From Candidatus Zixiibacteriota bacterium (GTDB lineage Bacteria; Zixibacteria; MSB-5A5; RBG-16-43-9), in assembly GCA_030692925.1 (NCBI GenBank), contig JAUYBY010000064.1, forward strand, positions 1-62,905: a DNA stretch of 62,905 bases. Direction: 5' to 3'. The position numbers and the translations under genes were made by a program. The notes under the pieces were generated by a model, which made no database searches, was not told the origin of the DNA, and saw nothing but the letters and a program-made list of their open reading frames with translations. This document shows positions 48,818 through 58,847 of this stretch, one piece after another; the first letter of the stretch is position 1, and each line of letters opens with the position of its first letter.

Positions 48818-50074
48818 ATGAAAAGATTCGTATTCTTTATTTTTCCCGTTATTCCCCTTATTTTACTTTCCTCTTCATCTTTAGCCAGAGAAAAAGGGAT
48901 TTCAGAAACTGTTTTTTCACCTAGCCAGGAATGCGGAAACTGCCATAAAAATATATACCAGGCCTGGTCTAATTCGATGCACGCCCAAGCAATATCTGAC
49001 CCGGTCTTCAAGTTAGACTATCTGCACGCGCTGAATGAGTACGGTGAGAAGGTAAGAGAATATTGCCTTACCTGCCATTCCCCAACTACCCGCTATACCG
49101 GGGATACCTATTTAAAAAATCGAATTTCAAGAGAAGGGATAAATTGCGATTTCTGCCATTCGATCTATGCAGTAGATCTGGAAAACCCAAAAGACCCTTT
49201 CAAGGTTAATCCTGGGAGCACTCAGTACGGTCCTTACCAAAATGCCTCTTCTCCCGCTCATCTATCAACCTATTCGGAACTGCATACCCGATCGGAGTTC
49301 TGCGCTGGTTGTCATCAGTTAAAAAATAACTTCGGGGTCTTGGTCCTGGGTACCTATTCGGAGTGGAAGGAAGGACCTTATCCTGAACAGAAGGTACATT
49401 GTCAAAACTGTCATATGCCTAAAGTTCCCGGAATGCCTATAGTTGACCCGAAGGTGAAAAAATCAGAGTTGAATATGACCGCGCACGAGTTCTTAGGGGG
49501 TCATTCGGAAATAAACCTCCAGCATGCCGCCACCTTGAGAACCAAGTTTGAAGTCAAAAAGAGTAAAGCTTTGGTTACAGTTTTTGTGACCAATGCTGAA
49601 TCCGGCCATAAATTACCTACCGGAACACCAGTAAGAAAGGTGATCCTTTCAGTGAAACTTTTAGACGATAAAGGTAAGAAAATAGCCGAGAAAGAGAAGG
49701 TTTACCAGAAGGTCCTGCTGGATCAGAAAGGGGATGTCCTGACTGAAAGTTATAAGATGATATTAGAAGCCTCTTCCATTCTAAGTGATAACCGAATTGC
49801 CCCAAAGGAGACCAGGCAGGAGAATTTCGAGTTCGATCTTCCTCCAGGAATAAAGCCTTTTTCAGTGGAGTCTACCTTAAGATACCAGTATCCTACACCC
49901 GTTTTGACCGCAGGGCTGATGGAGGTGGAGATGGCTAAGCAGGTGGTAAGTTTACCACTGGGCAAAATTTTCTTGATCGGATTTTTCAGCTGGCTTAGAG
50001 TTTTCATCATCCTTCTTTTCCTGTTTTTGATTCTGTGGATGGGATATCGTATGTTGAAGAGACGGTTTCTTTAG
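48818..50074 (+). CDS. Pentaheme c-type cytochrome, c554-like
   Basis: 418 residues from ATG 48818, where a Sec signal peptide begins (MKRFVFFIFPVIPL..LA). Five CxxCH heme sites are visible: CGNCH, CLTCH, CDFCH, CAGCH and CQNCH. The first four, in the spacing with SMHAQA and GINCDFCH, resemble the cytochrome c554 family. The second half is a beta domain (KVILSVKLLDDKGKKI, TESYKMILEA) and a membrane helix closes the protein (residues about 385-410), so it is membrane-anchored facing the periplasm. It opens the respiratory cluster and probably exchanges electrons with the next complex. Confidence 0.85.
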   Translation: MKRFVFFIFPVIPLILLSSSSLAREKGISETVFSPSQECGNCHKNIYQAWSNSMHAQAISDPVFKLDYLHALNEYGEKVREYCLTCHSPTTRYTGDTYLKNRISREGINCDFCHSIYAVDLENPKDPFKVNPGSTQYGPYQNASSPAHLSTYSELHTRSEFCAGCHQLKNNFGVLVLGTYSEWKEGPYPEQKVHCQNCHMPKVPGMPIVDPKVKKSELNMTAHEFLGGHSEINLQHAATLRTKFEVKKSKALVTVFVTNAESGHKLPTGTPVRKVILSVKLLDDKGKKIAEKEKVYQKVLLDQKGDVLTESYKMILEASSILSDNRIAPKETRQENFEFDLPPGIKPFSVESTLRYQYPTPVLTAGLMEVEMAKQVVSLPLGKIFLIGFFSWLRVFIILLFLFLILWMGYRMLKRRFL

Positions 50075-50132
50075 GCAAGTTGGGTTAAGTTTAGCATTCG
50101 GATAAATTTGTGAATCCTTTCACAAAAAAACA

Positions 50133-50630
50133 ATGGGTAGAATAGCAATTCTAGTCATACTGGTGATTCTAATCTTGGTTTTAGCCTATCTCTGGCTGCA
50201 GGGCTCGGAGATTGTCCAGCCTGTTCAGTTCAACCATCTGAAGCATACCAAGGAGGTTGGCCTTTCCTGCGAGGATTGTCATATCTATTTCAAGACACAG
50301 AGATTTGCCGGGCTTCCGAGCATGGAGATCTGCGCCGGATGTCATTCTGAACCTCAGGGAAAAAGCAAAGAAGAGGCAAAGATAGTGGAGGCTATCAAAG
50401 AGGGGAAAACCATCGAGTGGCAGAGAATCTACAGAACTAAAAGATCAGTCACCTATTCTCATCGTCTGCATATTGTCGTGGGAAAACTGGAGTGCAAGGT
50501 CTGTCACGGGGACATAGCCGATGCTATCAGGCCTCCGCGCAGACCCCTGGTGAAAATAAGCATGGATCACTGCAGGGATTGCCATAGAAAAATGAAAGTC
50601 TCTAACGATTGCATAACCTGTCACAAATAA
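50133..50630 (+). CDS. Membrane-anchored pentaheme cytochrome, ActA/QrcA-like
   Basis: 165 residues. One N-terminal membrane helix (residues 4-22) is followed by five CxxCH sites: CEDCH, CAGCH, CKVCH, CRDCH and CITCH. VQFNHLKHTKEVGLSCEDCH is the class III (c3/c7-type) heme-packing signature, with the distal histidines ahead of each motif. Position directly before a MopB-FeS-NrfD set matches ActA of alternative complex III and QrcA. It is the likely electron outlet of that complex. There is no clear Shine-Dalgarno. Confidence 0.83.
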   Translation: MGRIAILVILVILILVLAYLWLQGSEIVQPVQFNHLKHTKEVGLSCEDCHIYFKTQRFAGLPSMEICAGCHSEPQGKSKEEAKIVEAIKEGKTIEWQRIYRTKRSVTYSHRLHIVVGKLECKVCHGDIADAIRPPRRPLVKISMDHCRDCHRKMKVSNDCITCHK

Positions 50631-50645
50631 ATTTAGAATAGATTT

Positions 50646-53024
50646 ATGGAACATTCCAGAAGAGATTTTCTGAAGTTTTTATCCAGCGGCTCAGTTCTGG
50701 CATTCAGCGGGGGTCTTTTTCCCGTAAAGTTCCCCTGGGAGGACTCGTTTGATGAGATCGTGCCTCAGGGGATAGAAACCTGGGTCCCTTCTGTTTGTCA
50801 GCTCTGTCCTGGTGGCTGTGGGATTTTAGCCCGGGTTCTGGATGGTAAAAGGTTAGTTAAAATCGAAGGGAACCCTCTTCACCCGATAAGCCGCGGCACC
50901 TTGTGTCCCAAAGGTTTTGCCGGCGCGCAAGTCCTGTATTCCCCTTTCAGGATAAAAACCCCTCTGAGAAGAGTCGGAGAAAAAGGCTCAAAAAAATGGG
51001 AGAAGATAAACTGGGATGAAGCTCTTAACCTGGTCTCTGACAAGCTCAGGACTCTGCGAACCGAGAAAACGACCTATACCACGGCCGTCCTTATGGGTCA
51101 GTGTAGAGGAACTACAAGACAACTTTTCAAAAGATTCTTAGATGCCTATGGCTCCCCCAATCTGATAGATAATAATAGTTACAGGGAAGAGACGCCTGTG
51201 CCCGGGGTCTTTCTTATGCAGGGAAGTCCATATCCTTTAGTTTATGATTTAGAAAACGCTAATTATATCCTGTCGTTCGGCTCAAACTGGCTTGAATCGT
51301 TCTGGTCGCCGGTTCAGGCTTTCCGGTCATTCGGCAAACTGAACGACGACAAAAGAGCACCCAGAGGAAAGACAGTCCAGATCGAGCCGCGTCTTTCGGT
51401 GACTGCAGCGAGGTCAAATCATTGGGTCCCAATAAATCCGGGCACCGAAGGGTTTTTAGCTCTGGGGATTGCCTACATGCTAATCAAAGAAAATATCTAT
51501 AATCAGGACTTTGTTTCTAAACACACCTTTGGCTTTGAGAGCTGGAAAGATCCTTCAGGGGTTGTCCACTCCGGCTTCAAAGATTTTGTCCTGAATAATT
51601 TCAATCTCTCAGATGTTTCTCAGATTACCGGGGTATCTATAGACACCATTATTCGTTTAGCCCGGGATTTTGCTAACATGCAACCTGCCATTGCCCTGGG
51701 TGAGGATAATTTCAACTTGAACCATCAGAATACATTCACCCGAATGGCGATCCATTCCCTGAATGGCCTGATGGGCAGCTTTGAAATAAATGGAGGAGTC
51801 CTCTTACCCAAGGTGCCTCCATTATCAAATTTTCCATCCATTCCTGCTGATCCCTTATCGACCGAGGGTAGAAATAAGCCCAGGATAGATTCAGCAGGAA
51901 ATGATAAGTATCCCTTGTCCAAAGACCTGCCGGATAACTTTCCTGATAATATCCTGTCAGATAGACCGTATCCTCTGAATTTACTCTTCATATACAATGC
52001 AGACCCGGTTTTCACCAGCCCAGTACGGGGCAAGTTCATTCAAGCTCTGAAGAAAATCCCCCTGGTGGTCTCCTTCTCCTCGTTTATGGATGAGACCTCA
52101 GAGTATGCAGACCTTATCCTGCCTGACCACACTTATCTGGAAAGGTTAGAAGACGATCCGACTTACACCCTGCAAGGATTTCAGGTTTTAAGCCTGAGGC
52201 AGCCAGTAATCGAGCCGCTTTACCAGACAAAATCTACTCCAGAAGTGCTCTTAGAGCTTTCCAGAAAAATAGACGACAAGATGAGTTCAGCTTTCCCCTG
52301 GAAAGATTATCAGGAGGTTTTAACTTTTACCGTAAAAGGGGTTTTCGATTTGGGAAAAGGAGATCTTTTCGGGGTTCCTTTTGAGGAGATCTGGACCAGG
52401 GTCTTAGAGAAAAGAGGCTGGAAAGCACCCTCTTACAAGAATCTTGAAGAGTTCAATAAAGGAATCAAGGAAAAAGGGGGCTGGTGGGACCCGGTTTATA
52501 AATCCGGCGAATGGGACAGGGTTTTCAAAACCCCCTCTAAAAAGTTTGAGTTCTATTCCCAGATTCTAAAGAACAGGTTGAAAAATCAGCATATCAAAGA
52601 AGATAAATATTTTCTGCCGAACCCTCCACTTCCAGAGAAAGAGGAGGGATATCCACTGTACTTAAGAGTGTTCGTCTTACACTCGCTTTCCACTGAGAGG
52701 GATTTACCCTCGCCCTGGCTTAAGGATACCGCAGGTTTCTATCAAAAGGAAAAGTGGCATCCCTGGGTGGAGATAAATCCAGAAAAAGCCAAAGAATTAG
52801 GAATTGTGGATGAGGATTTAGTCTGGGTGGAATCCTCTAAAGGAAGAATCAAGTTAAAAGCAAGGCTTTTCCCTGGAACAATGCCTGAGGTGGTGGGGAT
52901 TCCTTTTGGTTTTGAAGAGGAGAAGAAAGACTTTAATCCGATAAAAATCCTCACGGAAAAACTCGATCCGTTATCTGGTATACCTAACTGGGGAGAGACC
53001 AAGGTTAAACTTTATAAAGCATAA
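50646..53024 (+). CDS. MopB-family catalytic-like subunit (ActB/QrcB type)
   Basis: 792 residues of the molybdopterin oxidoreductase family. The twin-arginine signal is RRDFLKF (residues 5-11). The N-terminal [4Fe-4S] site is CQLCPGGC...LCPKG (Cys51, 54, 58, 87). The expected metal-ligand Cys/Sec/Ser region reads DNNSYREETPVPG without Cys or Sec, as in ActB and QrcB, where no Mo is bound. It may therefore be an electron-transfer rather than catalytic subunit. Ends LSGIPNWGETKVKLYKA. It sits between the pentaheme cytochrome and the ferredoxin subunit, 15 and 12 bases away. Confidence 0.85.
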   Translation: MEHSRRDFLKFLSSGSVLAFSGGLFPVKFPWEDSFDEIVPQGIETWVPSVCQLCPGGCGILARVLDGKRLVKIEGNPLHPISRGTLCPKGFAGAQVLYSPFRIKTPLRRVGEKGSKKWEKINWDEALNLVSDKLRTLRTEKTTYTTAVLMGQCRGTTRQLFKRFLDAYGSPNLIDNNSYREETPVPGVFLMQGSPYPLVYDLENANYILSFGSNWLESFWSPVQAFRSFGKLNDDKRAPRGKTVQIEPRLSVTAARSNHWVPINPGTEGFLALGIAYMLIKENIYNQDFVSKHTFGFESWKDPSGVVHSGFKDFVLNNFNLSDVSQITGVSIDTIIRLARDFANMQPAIALGEDNFNLNHQNTFTRMAIHSLNGLMGSFEINGGVLLPKVPPLSNFPSIPADPLSTEGRNKPRIDSAGNDKYPLSKDLPDNFPDNILSDRPYPLNLLFIYNADPVFTSPVRGKFIQALKKIPLVVSFSSFMDETSEYADLILPDHTYLERLEDDPTYTLQGFQVLSLRQPVIEPLYQTKSTPEVLLELSRKIDDKMSSAFPWKDYQEVLTFTVKGVFDLGKGDLFGVPFEEIWTRVLEKRGWKAPSYKNLEEFNKGIKEKGGWWDPVYKSGEWDRVFKTPSKKFEFYSQILKNRLKNQHIKEDKYFLPNPPLPEKEEGYPLYLRVFVLHSLSTERDLPSPWLKDTAGFYQKEKWHPWVEINPEKAKELGIVDEDLVWVESSKGRIKLKARLFPGTMPEVVGIPFGFEEEKKDFNPIKILTEKLDPLSGIPNWGETKVKLYKA

Positions 53025-53036
53025 GAAGGATTAGAT

Positions 53037-53723
53037 ATGCACAGATGGGGAATGGTCATAGATTTGGCTAAATGCACTGGTTGTCAGGCTTGTGTGGTTG
53101 CCTGCCAGGCGGAAAACAATGTGCCTTCCTCTAACCCGGAACAGGCAGAATTAGGAAGGTCTATTCACTGGATGGAGATTTTAACCTTCACCGAGCATGA
53201 GTATCCGAACGTCAAAATCAGGTTTATGCCGCGTCCCTGCATGCACTGTGATAACCCGCCCTGCACCAAGGTCTGTCCGGTCAAAGCCACCTACTATAGC
53301 AAAGAGGAAGGTATTGTAGGACAGGTCGACTTGCGTTGTATAGGATGCAGATACTGCACCACTGCCTGTCCCTATAACCTGAAATCTTTTAACTGGTATA
53401 AGCCCCACTGGCCTGCTGAGATGAAGAATTATTTAAATCCGGACGTGGATGTCCGTCCCAAAGGTGTAGTAGAAAAATGCACTTTCTGCGGGCACAGGCT
53501 GGTTAAGGTAAGGGAAAAGGCAAAATTAGAAGGAAGAGAGTTCAACCCGGACGAATATATACCAGCCTGCGTGCAGGCTTGTCCCTCTGGTGTACTTTAT
53601 TTCGGGGATTTAGCGGACCCGAACAGTAAAGTGTCTGAGCTTTCCAAGAGTATAAGAGCATTCAGGCTGATGGAGGAATTGGGTACCAAGCCCAAGGTGA
53701 TTTACCTGTCAGAGGAAGTTTAA
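53037..53723 (+). CDS. Four-cluster ferredoxin subunit (PsrB/ActB2/QrcC type)
   Basis: 228 residues with four cysteine sets of the DMSO-reductase electron-transfer family: CTGCQACVVAC, CMHCDNPPCTKVC, CIGCRYCTTAC and CTFCGHR..CVQAC. Start MHRWGMVIDLAKC. No signal peptide, so export would be in complex with the twin-arginine subunit. It links the MopB protein to NrfD. The NrfD gene begins on the base after its stop. Confidence 0.9.
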   Translation: MHRWGMVIDLAKCTGCQACVVACQAENNVPSSNPEQAELGRSIHWMEILTFTEHEYPNVKIRFMPRPCMHCDNPPCTKVCPVKATYYSKEEGIVGQVDLRCIGCRYCTTACPYNLKSFNWYKPHWPAEMKNYLNPDVDVRPKGVVEKCTFCGHRLVKVREKAKLEGREFNPDEYIPACVQACPSGVLYFGDLADPNSKVSELSKSIRAFRLMEELGTKPKVIYLSEEV

Positions 53724-55070
53724 ATGGAGCCTAAGAAACAAAGTTTAGAGCAGGATCAGATCCTCTTAAATCCCATTCTTAAGACTGGAAAAGGGTTTTA
53801 TCTTGCCGCAGCGATTTTACTGGCGATAACTGGAGGTGCAGCCTTTGCCTATTTCAAACAATTCGTTTTAGGTTTAGGAGTCACCGGTATGTCCCGTCCG
53901 GTCTTCTGGGGAATTTACATCACTAATTTCGTTTTCTTTATCGGGATTAGCCATGCCGGCACTTTAATCTCTGCTATCTTACGACTTGCCAGAGCAGAAT
54001 GGAGAAGGGCTATCACCCGCTCGGCTGAAGTCATTACCGTACTTGTCCTTTTCTTCGGAGTGGGAAACATATTGATCGACTTAGGCAGAATAGACCGGGC
54101 TATCTACGTAATCTATCACGGTAACTTTCATTCACCTCTTCTCTGGGACGTAATCAGCATCACCACTTATCTTACTGCCAGCTCAATCTATCTTTTCCTT
54201 CCCCTTATACCGGATATTGCCATCTTAAGGGACAATGTTAAAAAAAGGAGATGGTTCTACCGTTTCCTCTCTTTAGGCTGGCAGGGAACAGAGGCTCAGA
54301 AAAGAAGGCTGGAGATCGGGATTGCGGTTATGGCTGTGCTGGTTATACCCATAGCTATTTCGGTTCATACAGTGGTCTCATTTGTATTCGCAATGACCAT
54401 CCAGCCGATGTGGCATTCTGCTATTTTCGGTCCCTATTTTGTGGTTGGAGCCATCTTCTCCGGGATTGCGGCATTGATCCTGGCTATGGCTATAATCAGG
54501 AAAGCATATAAATTGCAGGATTATCTGAAGCCGATCCACTTTAATAACTTAGGGATTCTCCTCTTGATTATGTCTTTACTCTGGTTTTATTTTACCTTCG
54601 CCGAGTACCTGACCACTTTCTATGGAGCAGAGCCTGTCCAGTTGAAGATTTTCTATGCCAAACTTACCGGGCAATATGCACCTTATATCTGGTCAATGTT
54701 TATGCTCAATTTTGTGATACCTTTCATAATCCTCGCCAGAAAAAAAACCAGGACCGTAGTCGGAACAGTTATAGCTTCAATTTGCGTGACTATAGGGATG
54801 TGGCTGGAAAGGTTCACCATCGTGGTCCCGACCCTTATCAATCCCCGGCTTGCCACCGGGACCAGCTTTTATCATCCTACCTGGGTGGAGGCTCTTATCA
54901 CCCTGGGATGCTTTGCTTTCTTTATTCTGCTTTATGCTCTCTTCACCAAGTTCTTTCCCATAGTCTCTATTTGGGAGATAAGGGAAGGCAGGGAAAAAGC
55001 CCTGGCCGAGGTGGAGGAGAGGATAAGGACTTATCTGCCGGGTGAGGTCTCAGGCGAAGAGTCAGGTTAA
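53724..55070 (+). CDS. nrfD: NrfD/PsrC-family quinone-interacting membrane subunit (ActC-like)
   Basis: 448 residues with about ten membrane helices. NPILKTGKGFYLAAAILLAITG, MSRPVFWGIYITNFVFFIGISHAGTLISAILRL and GVGNILIDLGRIDR are the NrfD/ActC signatures; the ISHAGT and RxDR residues line the quinone site. The length and ten helices fit ActC or QrcD rather than the 8-helix NrfD. It starts directly after the ferredoxin gene. Menaquinol oxidation or menaquinone reduction is expected; direction cannot be read from sequence. Confidence 0.9.
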   Translation: MEPKKQSLEQDQILLNPILKTGKGFYLAAAILLAITGGAAFAYFKQFVLGLGVTGMSRPVFWGIYITNFVFFIGISHAGTLISAILRLARAEWRRAITRSAEVITVLVLFFGVGNILIDLGRIDRAIYVIYHGNFHSPLLWDVISITTYLTASSIYLFLPLIPDIAILRDNVKKRRWFYRFLSLGWQGTEAQKRRLEIGIAVMAVLVIPIAISVHTVVSFVFAMTIQPMWHSAIFGPYFVVGAIFSGIAALILAMAIIRKAYKLQDYLKPIHFNNLGILLLIMSLLWFYFTFAEYLTTFYGAEPVQLKIFYAKLTGQYAPYIWSMFMLNFVIPFIILARKKTRTVVGTVIASICVTIGMWLERFTIVVPTLINPRLATGTSFYHPTWVEALITLGCFAFFILLYALFTKFFPIVSIWEIREGREKALAEVEERIRTYLPGEVSGEESG

Positions 55071-55079
55071 AGGAGGAAA

Positions 55080-56231
55080 ATGTCCGGACGAAAGTTCATT
55101 TATTTAGCTTTGATCCCTTTATCTTTTGCTATCTTCCTTCTCGGAGTGAAATCTCAAACCCTGCCGGAAAATCCAGCTGTGGGGTTCAGGGTTTTCATAG
55201 ATAAAGAATGCATCCGGTGCCATTCAATCTGGGGTGAGGGCGAGGCAATTGGGCCAGATCTGGGTAAGGTTACTTTAAGCGGAACCTTTCTGGATTTAGC
55301 TGGTTACATCTGGAACCATTTTCCCTATATGCATCAAAGGATGGGGAGTATGAGGATCGAATGGCCGGAATTTTCCTCAGAGGAACTTTCCAGACTGGTA
55401 GCATATCTTTACACCTTAGAGTTTTTTGATGTGCCAGGAAATCCAGAGGCAGGCAAGAGCCTTTTCAAGGAAAAAGGATGTCTGGACTGCCATTCCTTTG
55501 AGGGGAAAGGCGGGAAAAAAGGTCCGGACCTGGAAAAGTTCAAACAAGACCTATCCCCGATCTTTATGGTTCAGGCTATGTGGAATCACGTGCCGGAGAT
55601 GTCTTCTCTCTTGGAAACTCACAAGAATGCCTGGCCAACTTTTCAGGATAACCAGTTGATGGACCTTTTAGCTTTCGTTCATCAGAAGGCGAAAGGCAAA
55701 GAAAGGGAGGTTCCTTTTCTATTACTAGGCTCTCCTGAAACTGGAGAAAAATTATTTCGAGAGAAAGGATGTATTCATTGCCATAATTCCGGTTCAAAAA
55801 ATCTGAACCTCAAAAGAGATTCCCGGAAATTTCATCGCAGCATGACCAAGATAGGAGCACTGCTTTGGAATTCCGCTCCTTTGATGTGGGAAAAAGGGGA
55901 GGTTCCCAAATTTTCCGGACAGGAGATGGCAGATATAATCTCTTATCTTTACTTTCTTAATTACGCTGACAAGGTTGGAGATTCAAAAAAGGGGGAGAGG
56001 GTCTTTTCTGAAAAACGTTGTGCTGACTGTCACTCCCCAAAGGGCCCAGCCATTGATTTTTCTCAACTGAAGGGAAAATACGATGCCGCGGAGATGACAA
56101 CCGAGATGCTCAACCATGCGCCGGTAATGCAGAAGACGGTGGAGGAGAAAAAAGTCCCCTGGCCCAGGTTCAATCCTGGAGAGTTAAGAGATCTTTTCCA
56201 ATACATCGGACTGAGAGAAAAAGTTAAATGA
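55080..56231 (+). CDS. Cytochrome with four tandem monoheme c domains
   Basis: 383 residues. A Sec signal (residues 5-25) is followed by four repeats of about 90 residues, each with one CxxCH: CIRCH, CLDCH, CIHCH and CADCH. Each is followed by a Met candidate ligand in PYMHQRM, PEMSSL, PLMWEK and PVMQKT. The repeats share the GxxLFxExxCxxCH start and an IxxYLYxLxY-like helix. A chain of four class I hemes could act as a periplasmic wire between the MopB-NrfD complex and an oxidase or outer carriers. It starts 9 bases after NrfD with AAAGGAGG. Confidence 0.86.
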   Translation: MSGRKFIYLALIPLSFAIFLLGVKSQTLPENPAVGFRVFIDKECIRCHSIWGEGEAIGPDLGKVTLSGTFLDLAGYIWNHFPYMHQRMGSMRIEWPEFSSEELSRLVAYLYTLEFFDVPGNPEAGKSLFKEKGCLDCHSFEGKGGKKGPDLEKFKQDLSPIFMVQAMWNHVPEMSSLLETHKNAWPTFQDNQLMDLLAFVHQKAKGKEREVPFLLLGSPETGEKLFREKGCIHCHNSGSKNLNLKRDSRKFHRSMTKIGALLWNSAPLMWEKGEVPKFSGQEMADIISYLYFLNYADKVGDSKKGERVFSEKRCADCHSPKGPAIDFSQLKGKYDAAEMTTEMLNHAPVMQKTVEEKKVPWPRFNPGELRDLFQYIGLREKVK

Positions 56232-56418
56232 CTTTCATTGTGTAAAAATCGATCTTTAGTGAAATGAGAGCTTCCAACGGTGAGATTTTCAATGGCGTAA
56301 TAAATGTATAAACATCTTTTTGGTTTCCATTTTTGAATCTGGAGACCAGAGATGAAAAAAACTCTTTAAAGCTGAAATAGATTTAAAGAAAAAGTCAGTC
56401 TCGGGTAAGGAGACCTGG

Positions 56419-58338
56419 ATGAATTCTCGAAGGTATAAAGTGAGAATCCCGGATTTAGATTATTACCTGGAGAATATAAATTGCCAGTTTGCCTGCCCGG
56501 TCCACACTAACTCCGGGGGGTATGTAAGGGCTATTGCTGAAGGTGATCTGGAGAAAGCCTACACACTTGCCCGGGCACCTAATCCTTTTCCCTATGTTTG
56601 CGGAAGGGTGTGCGGGCACCCCTGCGAGTCCGCTTGCAGAAGGGGGGAATTCGACCAGCCGTTAGCTATCCGGGCTTTAAAACGTACAGCCACAGACCAT
56701 CATAATATAAAATTAGGACATGGTCCAAAACCATCTTCAATCCAGGTAAAAAAGGAAAAAGTTGCAGTCATAGGGGCTGGACCTGCAGGTCTTTCCGCGG
56801 CCCATGATCTTGCCCGTTTGGGATATCAGGTAACCATTTTTGAAGCAAGCTCTGTAGCGGGTGGGATGATGTATCTGGGGATTCCAGAATACAGATTGCC
56901 CAGGGAGATAATCAAAATGGAGGTGGAGGAGATTCTCTCCTTAGGAGTAGAGCTTAAATTAAACACTCTGCTGGGAGAAAGATTTTTCTTAGGAGATCTC
57001 AAAAACGAAGGGTATAGAGCTATCTTCATTGCTATTGGAGCTCATAAGAGTAAAGAACTGAAGATCGAGGGAGCAGAATTGGATGGAGTGCTTCGAGGAG
57101 TCGAGTTTCTTCTGAATGTGAATTTGGGTTATAAGGTCTATTTAGGGGAAAAGGTTCTGATAATCGGGGGAGGAAACGTAGCCTTAGACGTAGCTCGCTC
57201 AGCCCTTCGCAGAGTGGAAAGTTTAAAAGGTTTGAGCGAAGAGGAGATCAAGGCTGCACTGGAGATTACCCAGACAGCTCTGCAGCAGGTAATCCAGATA
57301 AGGGAGCAGGGGATAGAAGGGATGGAGGTGGCCATGGATGTGGCACGGTCTGCCCTGCGCTTGGGTGTAAAAGAGGTGCATATGGTCTGCCTTGAGTCCA
57401 AAGCTGAGATGCCTGCTCATGATTGGGAGATCGAGGAGGCCATTAGAGAAGGTGTAACCCTCCATACCTCTTTGGGACCTAAGAGGATTTTAGGGAAAGA
57501 GGGGAAGGTAAAAGGATTAGAAACTATAAGGGTGGCTTCAGTTTTTGATAGCCAGGGTAAGTTCAATCCCACTTTTATCGAGGGAACTGAATCAATTATG
57601 GGGGCAGATAGTATTGTCTTAGCAATTGGGCAGGCGCCTGATCTGTCTTTCTTAAAAGAAAATGACAATGTTCAGATCACCTCTAAAGGGACAATTCTGA
57701 TAGAAACAGAGACTTTAGCCACTACAGCTCCTGGAATATTTGCGGGTGGGGATGTGGCTTTTGGACCCAGGCTCTTGATCGATGCTATTGCTGATGGGAA
57801 AAAGGCAGCCAGATCTATAGATGAATATCTAAAAGCAGGCGCAGGAGGTAGGCTCCAGAGAGGTATTATGGTGCCTGTAGACGAGATATATGAAGACTTT
57901 GACAAAGTAAAACGCCAGGAGCCGCCTACAATTCCACTGGACAGGAGGATGGGAATCGATGAAGTGGAATTAGGGTTTCCTCTGGAGGTGGCAAAAAAGG
58001 AAGGGGAAAGGTGCCTGAAGTGTCACCTTAATACCATATTCGATAGTGAGAAGTGCATTTTATGTGGAGGGTGTGTAGATGTTTGCCCCTTTTATTGCTT
58101 GAAGATGGTCAGGATTGGAGAAATAGAAGGAGAAGAGGATCTGACAGAATTGGTTGAAGCCAGGTACGGTACACCTTTAGATAGATTTCAGAAAGGAACT
58201 GAGGAACTCAAGCTCTTAGAAGAAGGGACTGCAATGATCAAAGATGAGACTCTATGTATTCGCTGTGGCCTGTGCGTTGAATATTGCCCTACCGATGCAA
58301 TTACTCTTGAGGCTTTACAGATGGAGGAGGTTGAGTAA
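56419..58338 (+). CDS. GltD-like FAD/NAD(P) oxidoreductase with C-terminal ferredoxin domains
   Basis: 639 residues. The N-terminal cysteine domain ([25 protein letters not shown]) binds clusters as in glutamate synthase beta subunit. FAD site [19 protein letters not shown] is near residue 116 and the NAD(P) site [17 protein letters not shown] near 249. Between this and a second [13 protein letters not shown] there is an unusual insertion of about 50 residues. The C-terminus has two [4Fe-4S] motifs, [13 protein letters not shown] (546) and [12 protein letters not shown] (613). There is no signal peptide. Because Rieske and cytochrome b genes follow directly, it probably connects NAD(P)H to this bc-type complex, as inferred for Rieske/b clusters of anammox bacteria. 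Confidence 0.8.
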   Translation: MNSRRYKVRIPDLDYYLENINCQFACPVHTNSGGYVRAIAEGDLEKAYTLARAPNPFPYVCGRVCGHPCESACRRGEFDQPLAIRALKRTATDHHNIKLGHGPKPSSIQVKKEKVAVIGAGPAGLSAAHDLARLGYQVTIFEASSVAGGMMYLGIPEYRLPREIIKMEVEEILSLGVELKLNTLLGERFFLGDLKNEGYRAIFIAIGAHKSKELKIEGAELDGVLRGVEFLLNVNLGYKVYLGEKVLIIGGGNVALDVARSALRRVESLKGLSEEEIKAALEITQTALQQVIQIREQGIEGMEVAMDVARSALRLGVKEVHMVCLESKAEMPAHDWEIEEAIREGVTLHTSLGPKRILGKEGKVKGLETIRVASVFDSQGKFNPTFIEGTESIMGADSIVLAIGQAPDLSFLKENDNVQITSKGTILIETETLATTAPGIFAGGDVAFGPRLLIDAIADGKKAARSIDEYLKAGAGGRLQRGIMVPVDEIYEDFDKVKRQEPPTIPLDRRMGIDEVELGFPLEVAKKEGERCLKCHLNTIFDSEKCILCGGCVDVCPFYCLKMVRIGEIEGEEDLTELVEARYGTPLDRFQKGTEELKLLEEGTAMIKDETLCIRCGLCVEYCPTDAITLEALQMEEVE

Positions 58339-58339
58339 G

Positions 58340-58828
58340 GTGTCTCAGGAAGATCAGAATATAGAAGAACCAAAGGAGAAGATCTCGCGCCGTAAGTTTC
58401 TTCTCTGGGTAGGGTGGGGAAGCTTAGTCACATCTCTGGTAGGTTCATTTTTAGGCACAGCTCGATTCCTTTTCCCCAATGTCCTGTTTGAGCCTCCTTC
58501 CTCTTTTAAAGTGGGGAAACCTGAAGATTATGCAGAGGGGAGTATAATCTTTTCCGAGGAACACAATATTTTCATCCTGCACGAGAAAGCTGGCTTTCGA
58601 GCTATTTCAGCTGTCTGCACCCACGTGGGCTGTATAGTCAACTGGAATCAATCCCAGAATAAGTTCATCTGTCCCTGTCACGGTAGCACCTTTTCCCCTA
58701 CGGGTGAGGTCCTAAGTGGTGCGGCCATTGGTCCCTTAAAAAGCTTTTCGATTGAACTGGCGAAAGATGGGAAGCTTCTGGTTGATACCAGGAAGACAGT
58801 GAAGAAAGAAGATTATTTTCGAGTCTGA
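58340..58828 (+). CDS. Rieske iron-sulfur protein
   Basis: 162 residues from GTG 58340, which has AGGAGG 9 bases before it and lies 1 base after the preceding stop. The frame is open further back only because of overlap. A twin-arginine-type anchor [15 protein letters not shown] precedes the [2Fe-2S] domain: CTHVGC (Cys93, His95, Cys98) and CPCHGS (Cys111, Cys113, His114). The protein accepts the first electron from quinol in the bc-type complex. The [14 protein letters not shown] segment is the proline loop. Part of a four-gene bc cluster with the FAD protein. Confidence 0.93.
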   Translation: MSQEDQNIEEPKEKISRRKFLLWVGWGSLVTSLVGSFLGTARFLFPNVLFEPPSSFKVGKPEDYAEGSIIFSEEHNIFILHEKAGFRAISAVCTHVGCIVNWNQSQNKFICPCHGSTFSPTGEVLSGAAIGPLKSFSIELAKDGKLLVDTRKTVKKEDYFRV

Positions 58829-58847
58829 TTAAATTTCTAATAGAGAG

